DNA from: Eurosta solidaginis
Taxonomy: Eukaryota; Arthropoda; Insecta; Diptera; Tephritidae
Assembly (NCBI RefSeq): GCF_040869045.1
Contig: NC_090319.1
Location: forward strand, 390,367,601 to 390,431,600
Direction of reading: 5' to 3'
DNA: 64,000 nucleotides
The first letter of the stretch is position 1; each line of letters opens with the position of its first letter. The translations under genes and the position numbers were made by a program. The notes under the pieces are model-generated. The model was not told where the DNA came from, did not search any database, and saw only the letters and a program-made list of their open reading frames with translations. Below are positions 32,239-43,817 of this stretch, in pieces.

Positions 32239-32293
32239 CCCTGCAAAAATCGTGTGACAAAAACGCACACAGACACACGAATTTTTGACAGGG
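32239..32293. repeat. 55-bp mini-MITE (CCCTG...CAGGG)
   Basis: CCCTGCAAAAATCGTGTG and CACACGAATTTTTGACAGGG are inverted repeats separated by only about 17 bases. The termini match those of the 16123-16457 family, so this looks like an almost pure-terminus derivative. No target duplication was seen. Confidence 0.7.
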
Positions 32294-32520
32294 GTGACGA
32301 TTTGGAATGAAAAATTCTCCAAATGAAATAGCATGTTGACAAATTTAGCTTTCCCGCGATGTATCGTGCTCTCTCGCACCTATTATTTTTATAGGGATAG
32401 CAAAATACGTCATTTTTGCGTGCAAAAAAATTCGCCATTTCTAATTCAGCAGAGACAGCAAAACAGTTTTTTTCAATTTTGAGAGTTTTAAATGGAATAT
32501 CTCCGGAAAGATTTAAAATT

Positions 32521-34385
32521 AAGAGGGAGTTCTCCAGATCACATATATATACATTTTAAAGTGCGCAAACTTATAATTTAAAAGTTATTTGGTGTTAAAG
32601 TTTGCAAATTTCTATACAAATTTTATATGTGTATACGTATATATATGTGGCAGCACGGCTTTGTAATGTCATCAATAAAATATATGTATATATACATATG
32701 TGCATGTTGCTACAAAAGCGCGATTGATTTAATAAAAAACACTTCGTTTTGTAACGTCGTCGGGTCAAGCATTGTACAGGTCTACAAGTACGATATGTAG
32801 CATCACGCACATACACAGCCACGCTCACCTGATAAAATGCTTGTTCTTGTTCGTTTTTTTTTGTGGATGCTATTTGGCACTGTTGTACTTCTTAGGACAA
32901 AAAAAAAGTTTAGTAGCTGCTATCGAAAACTGCTTAACATTTTTTTTTCTTATATTACAAAGAAATATACTTATTTACTTTCAAACGAGCACTTAATTAC
33001 ATCTCTCTTTAATAACCATATATTTTGGACAATTTTAATTAACAAATTGTGATACTTTATTACCGGGGACGATTGCTAAAACACGACCAAAACCGTCGGG
33101 GGAGGTATTAATAGACGCGTTTTGGCCTCGCTTCCAATAATTCGAATACCTTTTCTCTTCAGACTATTGACAACAGGACAAAACGCGTCTATTCATTTTT
33201 CTTTCCGCTTTTTTGGACGGGTTATTGCAGTCGACCTCGGTTTCAAACTGTTTTTCGCGGAGAACTTTTGAACGGGTAGAAAAACTTAACTCACGTGTTT
33301 GTATTCTTAATTCTGAAATAACTACGCGTCCTCAGATACCCCAATTGAAGTCTTTTTTATAATTTTCTGAAGGACCCATATGGGTGCACTTAAAATTTCC
33401 TACTAAATTCGTTCAAAAAAATTTACCATCACAGCAACCCATATCTGATATTCCGATCCCTTTTTTGCTTCCCTGTGTCGCTTTCGACGAAGCAACCCCG
33501 GTAATTTTGACACTTCGTTCAGTGTCAAAACTCATGTTCCACGCAGCTTCCACTGGGTTCCACGCTAGTTTGACACTGACCGAAGTGTCAAACTGCCATG
33601 TGTTAGAAAGGGAAAGAAATTGTTTCCCTCTCATACATATCATACTTGTAAACCTGTACAATGGGGTCAAGTTCGATTTTCCCCACAACTCAACCGCGTG
33701 TTATTAAAGGACTATATTCATGCGGTTGAGAATAAAATGGCGGATAGTGTGGGAAACGAAATGGCAAAAATCTAATTAAAAATATTCAAAAATACTAAAT
33801 AATTGAATCAGAAAGTATAAGTGAAAGCATTTGAAAAATCGGAATTTATAACCTGGCGTGGGCCACATAATACCAAATCGATTTACATATAACTTAATAT
33901 TGGAAAAATGGCGTGGTGCCAATAAAAAACCTAACTTTAAATTTTAACAAATACATAAACTAACGGAATATCTGGCGTGACACCATAAAAATTAAATTGA
34001 AAAAAACCAAAAAATTAACTGTTATACAAATAACGAAATTGAAAGATAACCTGGCAGTATAAGGGCTCTTTAAAGCACCTTGCCAACCGACGCTTGCGTA
34101 TGCGGTGTCAATTAAAACAAAAAAAAAAAATTAATAAAAACATTTAGAATAAGTGAAAACAATGCAAAAATGAAATGTGAAATATACAAAAATGCAATTT
34201 AAGTTTATCGTTGCCAATTTATATAGATATGTATGTGGATTAAGGTTTTGAAAGATGTGTAAATTGTAATTTAAAGTGCTATAGAAATTTGCTAAATTTG
34301 CAAACTTTAACAACAAATAACTTTTAAATTATAAGTTTGCGCACTTTAAAATATATATATTAGTGATCGGGAGAATTCCCTCTTT
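32521..34385. repeat. Long fold-back region, ~105-bp inverted arms
   Basis: The left arm 32521-32625 (GAGGGAGTTCTCC, TTTTAAAGTGCGCAAACTTA, TAATTTAAAAGTTATTTGG, TTAAAGTTTGCAAATTTCTA) is the reverse complement of the right arm 34278-34385. The 1.65-kb interior has no recognised protein. It includes paired hairpins at 33505-33592 and AC-rich sequence with TGGCGTG repeats at 33855-33985. It may be a non-autonomous DNA transposon; target duplications are not evident. Confidence 0.65.
33505..33592. repeat. Two TGACACT hairpins in tandem
   Basis: TTTTGACACT-TCGTTC-AGTGTCAAAA (33505-33530) is a perfect 10-bp-arm inverted repeat. TTTGACACT-GACCGA-AGTGTCAAA (33569-33592) is a second with 9-bp arms and the reverse-complement-like loop. 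The second is nearly the reverse complement of the first. Confidence 0.8.
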
Positions 34386-34536
34386 CATTTGATACCAAGT
34401 TTTACCCCGAACTCGGGGGGTGCTATTCTAAAAATTTCCCAGTCTTTAATATACAATGATTTTTGCTGTTTATTTCGACAAAAATTTTTGATTTGATTTT
34501 TGTGCTCATCGAAAGAATTCACAATTATACAGCACC

Positions 34537-34876
<340 letters not shown>

Positions 34877-34904
34877 TTTATAATTATTTAAAGGTTGCGT
34901 TAAT

Positions 34905-35112
34905 GCTAGAACATTCAGGCCAAGGAGGGATGGCCTGAAGGTTTAATGTGGCCACATAAATCGTTGCCGAGATGGTCGGGCTGGCACTTTAATGGTGCTG
35001 TGTTACCGGAGCGTACCGGATCTGTATCCGGCTAAAGGACCATCACATCGATAACTCTCCCCAAAGCTTCGGGGAGCAACCTTATCGCTACAAAAACAAC
35101 AACAACATTGTG
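34905..35112 (+). repeat. SINE-like family A, sense, with (CAA)n tail
   Basis: GGCCAAGGAGGGATGGCCTG, TTAATGTGGCCACATAAATC, GTGCTGTGTTACCGG, the hairpin CTCCCCAAAGCTTCGGGGAG (35059-35078) and ATCGCTACAAAAACAACAAC. This is the clearest copy of the 3' end. Confidence 0.85.
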
Positions 35113-35189
35113 TCCAAATCCCGAAGAAAAACTATAAAATTTGTGTCAGTGAAATGATAATTATTGCTTTTGGTTGTTAGTTTTGAGGC

Positions 35190-38100
35190 ATCGTCATCGA
35201 GTTCCTTCTGATCGTATATGCCGGTTCTTTTGCATTCTTTTACATGCATAAAGTGCCGTTGAAGCCTTCCTCACCGTCTCCTCCACGTTGAGCTTCCATG
35301 ACAGCTTACTGTCTAGGATCATTCCTAGATATTTTGTGCAAGGTCTCTCCCGTAGGGTTGCCCCTCCTAACTTAGGCCAGGTCCAATTAGGGACCTTGTA
35401 CCTCTTTGTAAACAAGACCATATGCAACGTCATCTGCGTAAACCGTAAGTTTTTCTGGTCCCTCGTAGAATCCCCTAAGCAGTTGGTTAATGACCAGCTT
35501 CCACAGCAGAGGTGATAGCACCCCTCCCTGCGGAGTGCCCCTGTCCAGTAATTTCGTGGCTGCGTACAATCCCCATTGCGATGTAATCTTACTGTAGTTT
35601 AACATGCAGTCGATCAATCTGGGTAAGGCTGGATGTACTTTAACGTAATTAAGACCATCAATACTCGCCCATTTAGAAAGCCCCGGCAATGCTTAAGAAG
35701 ACTTCTAGAGCATATTCCTTATATTCCCGGCCTTTTTCTATGCTTATTACCACCCTATGTAATGCGGTGTCTACTGGCTTGCCTTTGGTGTACGCCTGTT
35801 GTGTTGTGGAGAGCAGCTTTTCATCCATGTTGGACTTTATGTACACATCTATCAGCCTCTCAAAGGTTTTGAACAGAAATGATGTTAAGCTATTGGGTCT
35901 ATAATCTTTGGGATACACGTGACCGATCTTCCCCGCCTTTGGTAGGAAAGCTACACGAGCAGTTCTCCAAGAGTGCGGTACATGATTCAGTGTATGCACC
36001 CATCGAATATTATTTTAAGCCATCCCACGACCGCCCTACTTGAAACTTGTAGCATGGCCGGACATGTACCATCTGAGCCCGACGATTTCACCACCACTAC
36101 GAGATCCGCAGTAGTGTAATTAGGCAGCATATATGAATGCAGCTGTTGCCTTACCATTACTACAGCTCGCACCCGTCCTTCCGTTTGCGCATAGTAAACG
36201 CCAAATCCGCGCGCGCTAAGTCCAGAAACCTTTCCTCCCGATGGAAGCCACGGCTCCTGGATAAGCGCGTTAGGAGGAGGAGTTCGCTCGACGCCACTTT
36301 ACTGTGTTGGAGGTTTATCTGTAGGACTCGCAGCACCAATGGGCTGCTTGTCCCCTCCAGCACCTTCATCGTGACGTCGTCGTCCTCCCCTAGCCCTTTT
36401 GGTTTAGAGTGTTCGAAGCCCCCTTCAGCCTCTTGTACCTGTTGTGCCGGGTGTTCCTCTGTGCGACTCACAGCACCATCTGGCTGTTGGTCCCCTTCTA
36501 ACACATTCGGGGTGACGTGGGCTACCTCCACCTGTCTTTTTTCCCTTAGGCTTTTGAGGTCCTTTTCAACTTCGCCCACGTCCAGCGTGTTAGGACTTTA
36601 ATACCCGCGACTTCTTTTCCTGAGTCGCATATAAATTTTGCCTGTACATAAGGACATTTTTCCAAGCTGCGCGTACAATATATCCTCCGCCTGCTTGTTT
36701 ATTTGGAAGATTTATAACTGACCTTCCTCCGTAGGCCGAGATACAGTAAGTACCTTCCAATCCTGTGTCGGTATGTTCGGATTCTGATTCTGCAAAAGTC
36801 GCAGTGTATCCTCCGACTTCAACACGCATGGTATCCATACCTTAACTTTTTTGTACCTTGGGGATTTGCGCTTTATCCACCATCTCAAAACGCGCGTTCG
36901 TGCCCTGCCTTTGGAGGTTTCGAACCACTTCCTCCAGCCACCGCAAGCTCGCGATGTTGTCGCACGCTATCATCTTCATACCATTATACCATCCCCCGAA
37001 TCAAAGGTTGGAAGGAGCTTACTTGGTTATTCCCGCATCATCTTAAGCATTAAGCTAATAAGCTCTTTTTCTACAGATCTCCACCTTTCACTAGTCATCT
37101 GTTCGAAAGGACTGCTACGATCAACCAGCGCCACAGTCAGTGACTGCTTTGCCACATCACTCATCTTCTCGGGAAAAGCCGGCGTCTTAGTGTTATTTCC
37201 CATTGGCACCTCCGAGAAAGCCGGAGTCTTAGCTCCCTCTAGCACCTCCGAGAAAGTCCGAGTATTAGCGTTATCTCCCTTTGGCTTATCTCCTACTTCC
37301 ATAGTTGGAACTTCCCTCTGACTCGCAGCCTTCGAGGTAGTTGCTACCTCGCTATTGGGGCCCATCTGTCTTACAGCTTTGGGCCTACTTGTCTTGTCTA
37401 TGGGACTGCCCTGCGTCGCGGCTCTGGGACTGGGCCCTTTCTGCCTCTTGAAAGCAGGCTTGTCGCCTTCCGCCGAACGTTGCCTTTTCATTCTGCGATT
37501 CGACGCTTCTTCCTCCTCATACCGGTTGCAGAACCGAGGGTTTCTCGCAGCAAACCTTTTGAACTGCCTTCGATCTACTTCTACCGCCTCATGACCCCAT
37601 GCCAAGCGCTCGATCTCCTCTTCTGTTGGGTCCACCACTGCTCCCAAGCGTTGTACAATTCTTAGTACTGCACGGTACTTCGGGAGAGCTCTTTTCTCCG
37701 TATCCTTCTCCACTCTTCTACTCCTTTTTCATTTGTGTGCTTCTCCAACACGGAGCTCATTGAATTAGCACTACTCTCGCTCCCCGAGTCCGACGCATCC
37801 CTTAATGCGTATTTGTCGTTCTTGGCTTGCGGCTCAGTCCTCTTCTTATCATCGTCCTTATGAAAATTAGGTAATGAGTCGTTCACCTTGGTCGTACGAC
37901 CACCAGCCCGACAAGGCGGGCTCAGCGGTCCAGTATTATATACGGGGAAAGAACCGTCAGCCACAACAGCGCCCCTTACTGTGGTAAGGCCATCAATACT
38001 TCCCGAGGTGGTCCGGTATCGGGAAGGCTCCGTTCGAATACAGCCGAATTTATCCCCTGGCTACAAATCGTCCAATAGGCACCGTCCGCATAACACCCTG

Positions 38101-38215
38101 GATTAGGGGGTTGGCAGTTCTTGGTCACCGATATCCCGCCGCCCTCCTATGAGGCGAAACGGCGTAGATGCCAGTTCTAAACAGCTCCTCCTCATAGTCG
38201 GGCGCTATGGAGATC
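35190..38215 (-). mobile_element. LOA-clade non-LTR retrotransposon, internally deleted
   Basis: Minus strand, 5' end near 38215. A leader (38215-37970) is followed by ORF1 in two frames. The first (37964-37662) contains SPPCRAGGRTTKVNDSLPNF, and the second (37713-37027) contains QFKRFAARNPRFCNRYEEEE and RWRSVEKELISLMLKMM. A piece at 36838-36590 follows. ORF2 begins near 36579; LRVLQINLQHSKVASSELLL is the start of the apurinic endonuclease as in LOA elements. Most of the endonuclease is deleted. The RT resumes at 35999 (VAFLPKAGKIGHVYPKDYRP, QQAYTKGKPVDTALH) and 35689-35387 (DRGTPQGGVLSPLLWKLVIN and the catalytic YADDVAY). The thumb is at 35433 (CTKYLGMILDSKLSWK). RNase H is missing at the 3' side. 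Several frameshifts make it inactive. Confidence 0.85.
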
Positions 38216-38231
38216 GGCTAAGCCCTCACAC

Positions 38232-38465
38232 CAACGACGATTTTCGTTACAATTGCTAGTGCATGCTCTCCAAGATGTAGATCCTGATCGAAAGTCACAC
38301 CCAAAATTTTAGGGTGTAAGACAGTCGGTAGGGTAATGCCATATGGTCGACATTTGGCGCGGTCATGTTTTAAATAAGGTCACCGATGATTTGGTTGGTG
38401 AAAATATCAGGTTTCGCGAGGCGACAAAACTGGAGAGATTGGGGAGATAGCTGTTTATTTTATTA
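38232..38465 (-). mobile_element. Jockey-like RT fragment
   Basis: The reverse complement reads ...P-K-I-L-G-V-T-F-D-Q-D-L-H-L-G-E-H-A-L-A-I-V, the same thumb-region block as at 50760-50830. Upstream on the minus strand is a degenerate RT stretch. It directly abuts the LOA 5' end, so the LOA element may have inserted here or the two recombined. Confidence 0.75.
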
Positions 38466-38794
38466 CAAAGCTCATCGATGTAGGAAACAATAGCATAGGC
38501 GTAGAAGCAATAGTGACTCCTGGTGGTAAAGGTAGCTATTGATATGTAGAAGTTAAGCAGAAGTTTGAATATGAGTTTTTTTAAGTTATAGCAAAAAAGC
38601 GTTGAGGATTTTTAATATCTTACCAGGTACCTTCGTACATGTTTCTAAGAATGCAGAATAAAACCTATTCAAACTCAATTTTCACCAGGACAAAGCCGCT
38701 GAGACTTCGCTATACTTTAACATACAATACGTTACCCCATTTTAGCACAACTATCATTTTTTGATTTTATTAAATTTTATAAAATGTTTCTTCC

Positions 38795-39472
38795 TCAACA
38801 GTTCTATTTCGGTATTAAATGGTAAATATGGCTTTCGCATTTTCTCCATCAATAACTGTGAAAAGGTGGAAGATATCTATGCGTGTAAATCTCACATATT
38901 ATCTTGGTCGAGCGTTTCTTCAATAGCTCTCTAGTGGTGATGGTGACAGCAGAGAAAACCCAACTGTTTACAAATGTTACACTTCAAAAAGAATCAAAAT
39001 ATCTGCCATTGCGTCTACAGCTCAAATACCCACAGTATATGAATGAATCGATTGCACCTAATTGTCTGCCTAACGGATAGTATACATATTCATCAAATCG
39101 AAAATATTGCACCAAACGAACTGGGTCTGAATACTGAAACAGTAAACAGATTCAAAGTCGATGAGGCTGTGGTGATGGTATAGGGTGAGTTGTTGAATAA
39201 CATACGAAAACCACTTTAACCCATCTATATATTTGCATTACAGCTAAAGCTTTACAAACAGCAAAATTTGCTGGCGCCAAGCAATTGGAAAAGACAGTGA
39301 AGCATTCATCACACTGTACGGATGGTGTAAAGTTAGAAACTGCTGTTGTAACAGCTGCCACCGACACAACGGTCATCTCTACTTCGCCGAGTAGCGGCTC
39401 GTCCGACTATCTATCGAAGACAGTATAATCATATCTTTTGCCAACACAGGTTAGCGATGTGCTTGCACAGGA
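38795..39472 (+). pseudogene. Atg18a: Atg18/WIPI (PROPPIN) gene remnant
   Basis: Ordered pieces of a WIPI-type seven-bladed beta-propeller appear in shifting frames: VLNGKYGFRIFSINNCEKVE, DIYACKS (38822-38900), LVERFFNSSLVVMVTAEKTQ (38911 onward), NRLHLIVCLTDSIHIHQIEN (39044 onward), NTETVNRFKVDE (39129 onward) and, after an intron-like segment, SDYLSKTV, stop, SYLLPTQVSDVLAQ (39397-39465). WIPI proteins bind phosphatidylinositol 3-phosphate through an FRRG motif and act in autophagosome formation. The blades that carry FRRG are deleted between IHQIEN and NTETV. Frameshifts and a TAA just before SYLL show it is dead. The intervening 39186-39241 sequence has GTGAGT and TTACAG ends like a short intron, but the phases across it do not match cleanly, so the exon edges are uncertain. 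Confidence 0.82.
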
Positions 39473-40810
39473 AAAGATTTCTATTGGAAAACAAAAACCA
39501 ATTAAAAGAGTTTATTTATTATTAAAGTATTTACTTTTCTTTATATCAACAGTATTAATTTAAGTTGCAATATCACGTACATATATAATAAGGGATGTGA
39601 TACGATTGCTGTCGGAATTAGATTTGAAACCAATCAATACTCCTGCTAAGGGTTGTAGAATTATTGCTTGAATAATTAGATTTAGAACAATAATAAGTCT
39701 GACTTAATTACAAGTCGTACATTTTTAAGTTCATCAATTACGACAGCAATCGGATTCCACGACACCTTTGAATATTCTTGATCTGAAAAAAGAGTAAACC
39801 TAATCTGAATTTCTACTAAGCTTTAAGTTGTAGATTATTCAAATAATTGGAGTTTTTTCTAAAGCTTAAAATTATTTTCTGCTCGCTTAGAAAATATTTC
39901 AATTGGAAAACAAAAACCAATTAAGAGAGTTTATGTTATTATTAAAGTACTTACTTTTCTTTATATCAATTGTATTAATTTAAGTTGCAATATCACGTAC
40001 ATATATAATAAGGGATGTGATACGATTGCTGTCGGAATTAGATTTGAAACCAATCAATACTCCTGCTATGGGTTGCAGAATTATTGCTTGAATGATTAGA
40101 TTTAGAACAATAATAAGTCTGACTCAATTACTAGTCGTACATTTTTAAGTTCATCAATTACGACAGCAATCGGATTCCACGACACCTTTGAATATTCTTG
40201 ATCTGGAAAAAAAAAGAGTAAATATAATCTGAATTTCTACTTAGCTTTAAGTTTTAGATTTAAATTGCAGCTTAAAATTATTTTCTGTTCGCTTGGAAAA
40301 GATTTCAATTGGAAAACGAAAACCAATCAAGCGAGTTTATTTATTATTAAAATACTTACTTTTCTTTATATGAACTGTATTAATTTAAGTTACAATTTCA
40401 TGTGCATATATAATAAGGGATGTCGTGATACGATTGCTGTCGGAATTAGATTTGAAACCAATCAATACTCCTGCTAAGGGTTGCAGAATTATTGCTTGAA
40501 TGATAAGATTTAGAACAATAATAAGACTGACTCAAGTAATAGTCGTACATTTTTAAGTTCTTCAATTACGACAGCAATCGGATCCACGACACCTTTGAAT
40601 ATTCTTGATCTGAATTTCTACTAAGCTGTAAGTTGTAGATTATTCAAATAATTAGAGTTTTTTCTAAAGCTTAATATTATTTTTTTGCTCGCTTAGAAGA
40701 GATTTCAATTGGAAAACAAAAACCAATTAAGCGAGTTTATTTATTATTAAAGTTCTTCTGTTTTATATGAACTGGATTAATATAAGTTCCAATTTCATGT
40801 ACATATATAA
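39473..40810 (+). repeat. Tandem array of ~400-419 bp units (3.25 copies)
   Basis: Units start at ATTTC(T/A)ATTGGAAAAC near 39477, 39896, 40302 and 40702, giving periods of 419, 406 and 400 bp; the last is partial. Each full unit contains the inverted pair CGATTGCTGTCG ... CGACAGCAATCG (perfect 12-bp arms) about 130 bp apart. It abuts the end of the Atg18 remnant. No coding function; an open frame at 40265-40477 is spurious. Such central tandem units are known in Helentron/DINE-type elements, but this origin is inference. Confidence 0.9.
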
Positions 40811-40889
40811 TAATATTGAAAATTATAAATATTGAAAATTCAATTTTTTTGGTTCATATTTTATTCATATGGCTGCTCCAGGTAAAGTA

Positions 40890-41222
40890 AATCTGCAGGT
40901 AAAATTCACGTTATATGGCGGTTATATAAATGGTAAAACCGCAGTAAAATTGATTGTCAAATGACTCGAAAATGTAGAGTGAAATGACGGAAAAATGACC
41001 GCCATTTGACGAGCATTGTGACGTGTGTGAGCAGCACAGTACTATGCTCACATCCTATAGGTGGGATCGGAATGCACGATCACATTAATAGGAACGAAAC
41101 GGAAAATTTGGTCACAAAACCTAATCCGCCCATGCAAAAATGACAATGAATATAACCGCTGCAGAAAGTCACAATGACCGTAAAATGGCTAGTAATATGA
41201 CGTGGAGCGTTTTTGCAGGGCA
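40890..41222. repeat. MITE-like element ending in GCGTTTTTGCAGGG
   Basis: The right end is GACGTGGAGCGTTTTTGCAGGG. The interior is rich in AATGACNG and AAATGACGG motifs on both strands. The right 130 bp recur at 45390-45514. The left terminus is unclear, perhaps near CTGCAGGTAAAATTCACG at about 40898. Confidence 0.6.
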
Positions 41223-41439
41223 GTTTGTATTTCGATAGGTTTTTTTGACGTTCGGCCGTTTTTTCATTATTTTTTTCTGACACATGAAAATTTTGTTTTT
41301 AGTTTGAAAATTTGGTGCATAAAAACACAAATAAAATCAACTTTCTTGTGAAAAAGTGAACAATTAGAGACCGAAGTAATTTTCGCGTGTTATTTGCATT
41401 GTTGTTATTGTTAAAAATATTAATGTAAAAATAAAATGT

Positions 41440-41605
41440 AAAACATAAACAAAAGCATGTCAAGTTCACTAATTTTGGAGGAATAGTGGTCTCGCTTTTT
41501 CATGGTAGAAATTGTTTTTGTGTTTTGAAGTTCCGATAAAGTTTCGTCAGTTTTTTAGCTTGGAATCCAAGCAAAAATAAAGTAGTGTCATATATGCTTA
41601 AGATG
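41440..41605 (-). repeat. Dispersed repeat shared with 58611-58800
   Basis: The reverse complement (ATGACACTACTTTATTTTTG, CTTGGATTCCAAGCT, GGAACTTCAAAA, ATTTCTACCATGA) matches 58613-58740. Identity unknown. Confidence 0.7.
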
Positions 41606-41611
41606 GACAAA

Positions 41612-41708
41612 ATCATACCTAGTAGGAAATAAGACAATTGAATTTAAAATTGATACAGGAGCGGACGTGAACTGTATTCCATTAAAAATAGTACAAGAAA
41701 TGAATTTA
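41612..41708 (+). pseudogene. Gypsy protease, first part
   Basis: The frame reads SYLVGNKTIEFKIDTGADVN, CIPLKIVQEMNL. D-T-G-A-D is the aspartic protease active site of Ty3/gypsy pol. It is interrupted at 41708 by the LOA element. The remainder resumes at 43207 after an 11-bp imperfect duplication. Nothing of gag precedes it. Confidence 0.8.
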
Positions 41709-43206
41709 GGTTAGGTTGGGTGGTAGCTTCCCTGATAGGGGAAGCTCACTTGGACAACATGACGGTCCGTTGTGATACCACATATAATAAACTAAACTAA
41801 CGGTGACGGAGATATAACTACTTAGAGAATCGTTGGGTAGCAACGATAAAGTTTCGAATGATCCCGATCTCAACCTTGGATAGCTCCTCGGGAAATCCAA
41901 GTGAGTCACGACCGAAATACTTTCGCCTAGTTCTGGCAAAAGTTGGGCAGTCAAGCATAAGGTGATTTGGTGATTCCACCTCATCATCCTCCATACAGCT
42001 GCAGCAGGATGGAGTTTCCAATATATTGAGACGTACCGTATGGATACCCATGGGACAGTGCCCTGTCAAAACCCCAATGACCATTGATAGGTGAGCCTTA
42101 GTGAACCCAATTATTTCAGCAGACCTCCTGCCATCCACTTTCGGCCAGAAAGATCTTGATACCCTGCAAGACGTAGTGTCCGCCCAACGTTTGCTGAGCT
42201 GACTCGAGGCCCAGCTATGGAAGAGCAATCCACAGGTGGCTAGCGGAATCCCGAAATCCCTACAGCCATCTTCATCCGGTTCAGTTGTACCGATTCGGGC
42301 TAAGAGATCCGCTTGACAGTTACCCGGAATATCACTATGGCCCGGGACCCAGATAATCTTAATTGTAAAATAATTCGATGCAATCGCAAGTGAGGTCAGG
42401 CACTCCCAGACCACCCTCGATCGCACTATAGTTGAGCTCAAGGCCTTTATAGCCGCTTGGCTATCAGAGTAGATGTTAAATTCCCTAACCGTAGTAGCGC
42501 TGGATAGCATTTCATCCACCGCATCCTTAATCGCAGCAACTTCCGCTTAGAATACACTCTAGTGATCAGCCAACTTAAACTTGCGGCTTACATTTAGCTC
42601 TTGACAAAAGACCCCCCGCCAACCTTTCCGTCCAACTTTGACCCATCCGTGAAGAAGTTAACCGGTCCCATGCCCCAGATAATTCCTCTTCTCCACTCCT
42701 CCCTCGGGGGAATGACTGGGGTGAAGGTTGCATAGGGAGCGGCCACCGGCATGCAATAGTCCGTCCTGTCTGAGTGTCCGAAATCAGAAAGCATACAACC
42801 CATATCACGAAGCCTGACCAACGACCGGGCCGCGGCTGCCTTTCCCGCAATATCTACTGGATGTATATTCAGCATGACATTCAGTGCCAAGGTAGGTGTT
42901 GTTCTCATAGCGCCACTGATACCAATAAGCGCCGTCCGTTGCACTGACACTAACATTTTGGAGGTGCTCGCCGTTTCCAGTGCTTTCCACCAGACCAGCA
43001 CCCCATAGAGCAGAATCGGTTTGACCACCATCTCATAAAGCCAGTGTACTACTCCTGGCGAGAGCCCCCATCTCTTTCCGATAGACCCCTGCAGCAGTAC
43101 AAGGCAACCGCGGCCTTCCTGGCCCTATCTTCCACATTGGGTCTCCAGGACAGCTTCTTGTCCAGAAAAATTTCCAAATATTTAACCCTGTCAGTAAGTA
43201 CCAATG
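41709..43206 (-). mobile_element. 5'-truncated LOA-clade element inserted in gypsy pol
   Basis: Minus strand, 5' end at about 43206 in the RT thumb (KYLEIFLDKKLSWRPNVEDR), then MVVKPILLYGVLVWWKALET and GKAAAARSLVRLRDMG. RNase H follows: FFTDGSKLDGKVGGG, then YSDSQAAIKALS and IKIIWVPGHSDIPGNCQADL (42519-41818 frame). The terminal knuckle is CCSCMEDDEVESPNHLMLDC. It ends in CCACCCAACCTAACC at 41709. Flanks AAATGAATTTA (41698-41708) and AAATGAACTTA (43207-43217) are a probable 11-bp target duplication with one mismatch. One frameshift near 42560 breaks RNase H. Confidence 0.88.
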
Positions 43207-43817
43207 AAATGAACTTAAAAATTAACAAAAAACAAAATGACGTTCATGTATTTGATTATAGTAATAAACTTATCATTTATGGTATTGTTGAAGTTGATAA
43301 AAAATGGTATTACGGAAAAGTTGGTGGAATGGTTAATGGCCGCTCATATATCATTAGAGATTCATTTTATAATTATTTTAGACGTAATCGTAGGTTAATA
43401 GCCAAAACAAATAACAATGATTTTGATGCTAGCGACTTACTGTTTGAAGAAAATATTAAATCAGGTCGAGGGAATAATCTACCAGAAATTGAGATTATAC
43501 CAATTAACAAGAGTTATAATTATAATGAGCAGAATAATGTAAGCCAGAATGGCAACAACATAGAGCCGAATAACGAAGGGGTAGGCACTATAAATCCATG
43601 TAACGGTGTTATCGCTGGGGAATTAGAACATCCGACAGAGGTTGACTGTGGAAGCCTCGATAACTCCCTATTGGAGTACAACAATGCTGAAAGTGATGAG
43701 TCAGATGTAAGCAGCGGAAATGAACCAGTAAATGGAAACTATTATAGAACACGTTTGCGTTTTACGTGTACCTACACATTAACCTTAAGTATGAATTCAT
43801 GTAAATCAGCACATTAG
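43207..43817 (+). pseudogene. Gypsy protease end fused to integrase C-terminus
   Basis: The open frame continues the protease from EMNL as KINKKQNDVHVFDYSNKLII, YGIVEV. It then passes without a stop into KKWYYGKVGGMVNGRSYIIR, DSFYNYFRRNRRLI, the C-terminal domain of a mag-like integrase, and on to an acidic tail ending at 43815-43817. Reverse transcriptase, RNase H and the integrase core are missing, so an internal deletion joined the two pol ends in frame. The 3' LTR follows. Confidence 0.75.

Noticed and set aside
32239..32293. Rho-independent terminator-like hairpin
   Set aside because: Eukaryotic context, and the ends match a MITE family; interpreted as a mini-MITE.
36137..36601. 154-codon plus-strand frame
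   Set aside because: Antisense shadow of the LOA ORF2 start (minus strand), whose QINLQHSK motif is clear.
39152..39376. 74-codon minus-strand frame
   Set aside because: Opposite strand of the Atg18/WIPI remnant, which explains the sequence better.
43044..43197. Start of the 257-codon frame ending at 43817 as one host protein
   Set aside because: The first ~50 codons are antisense LOA sequence; only the part after 43207 is meaningful (gypsy pol).
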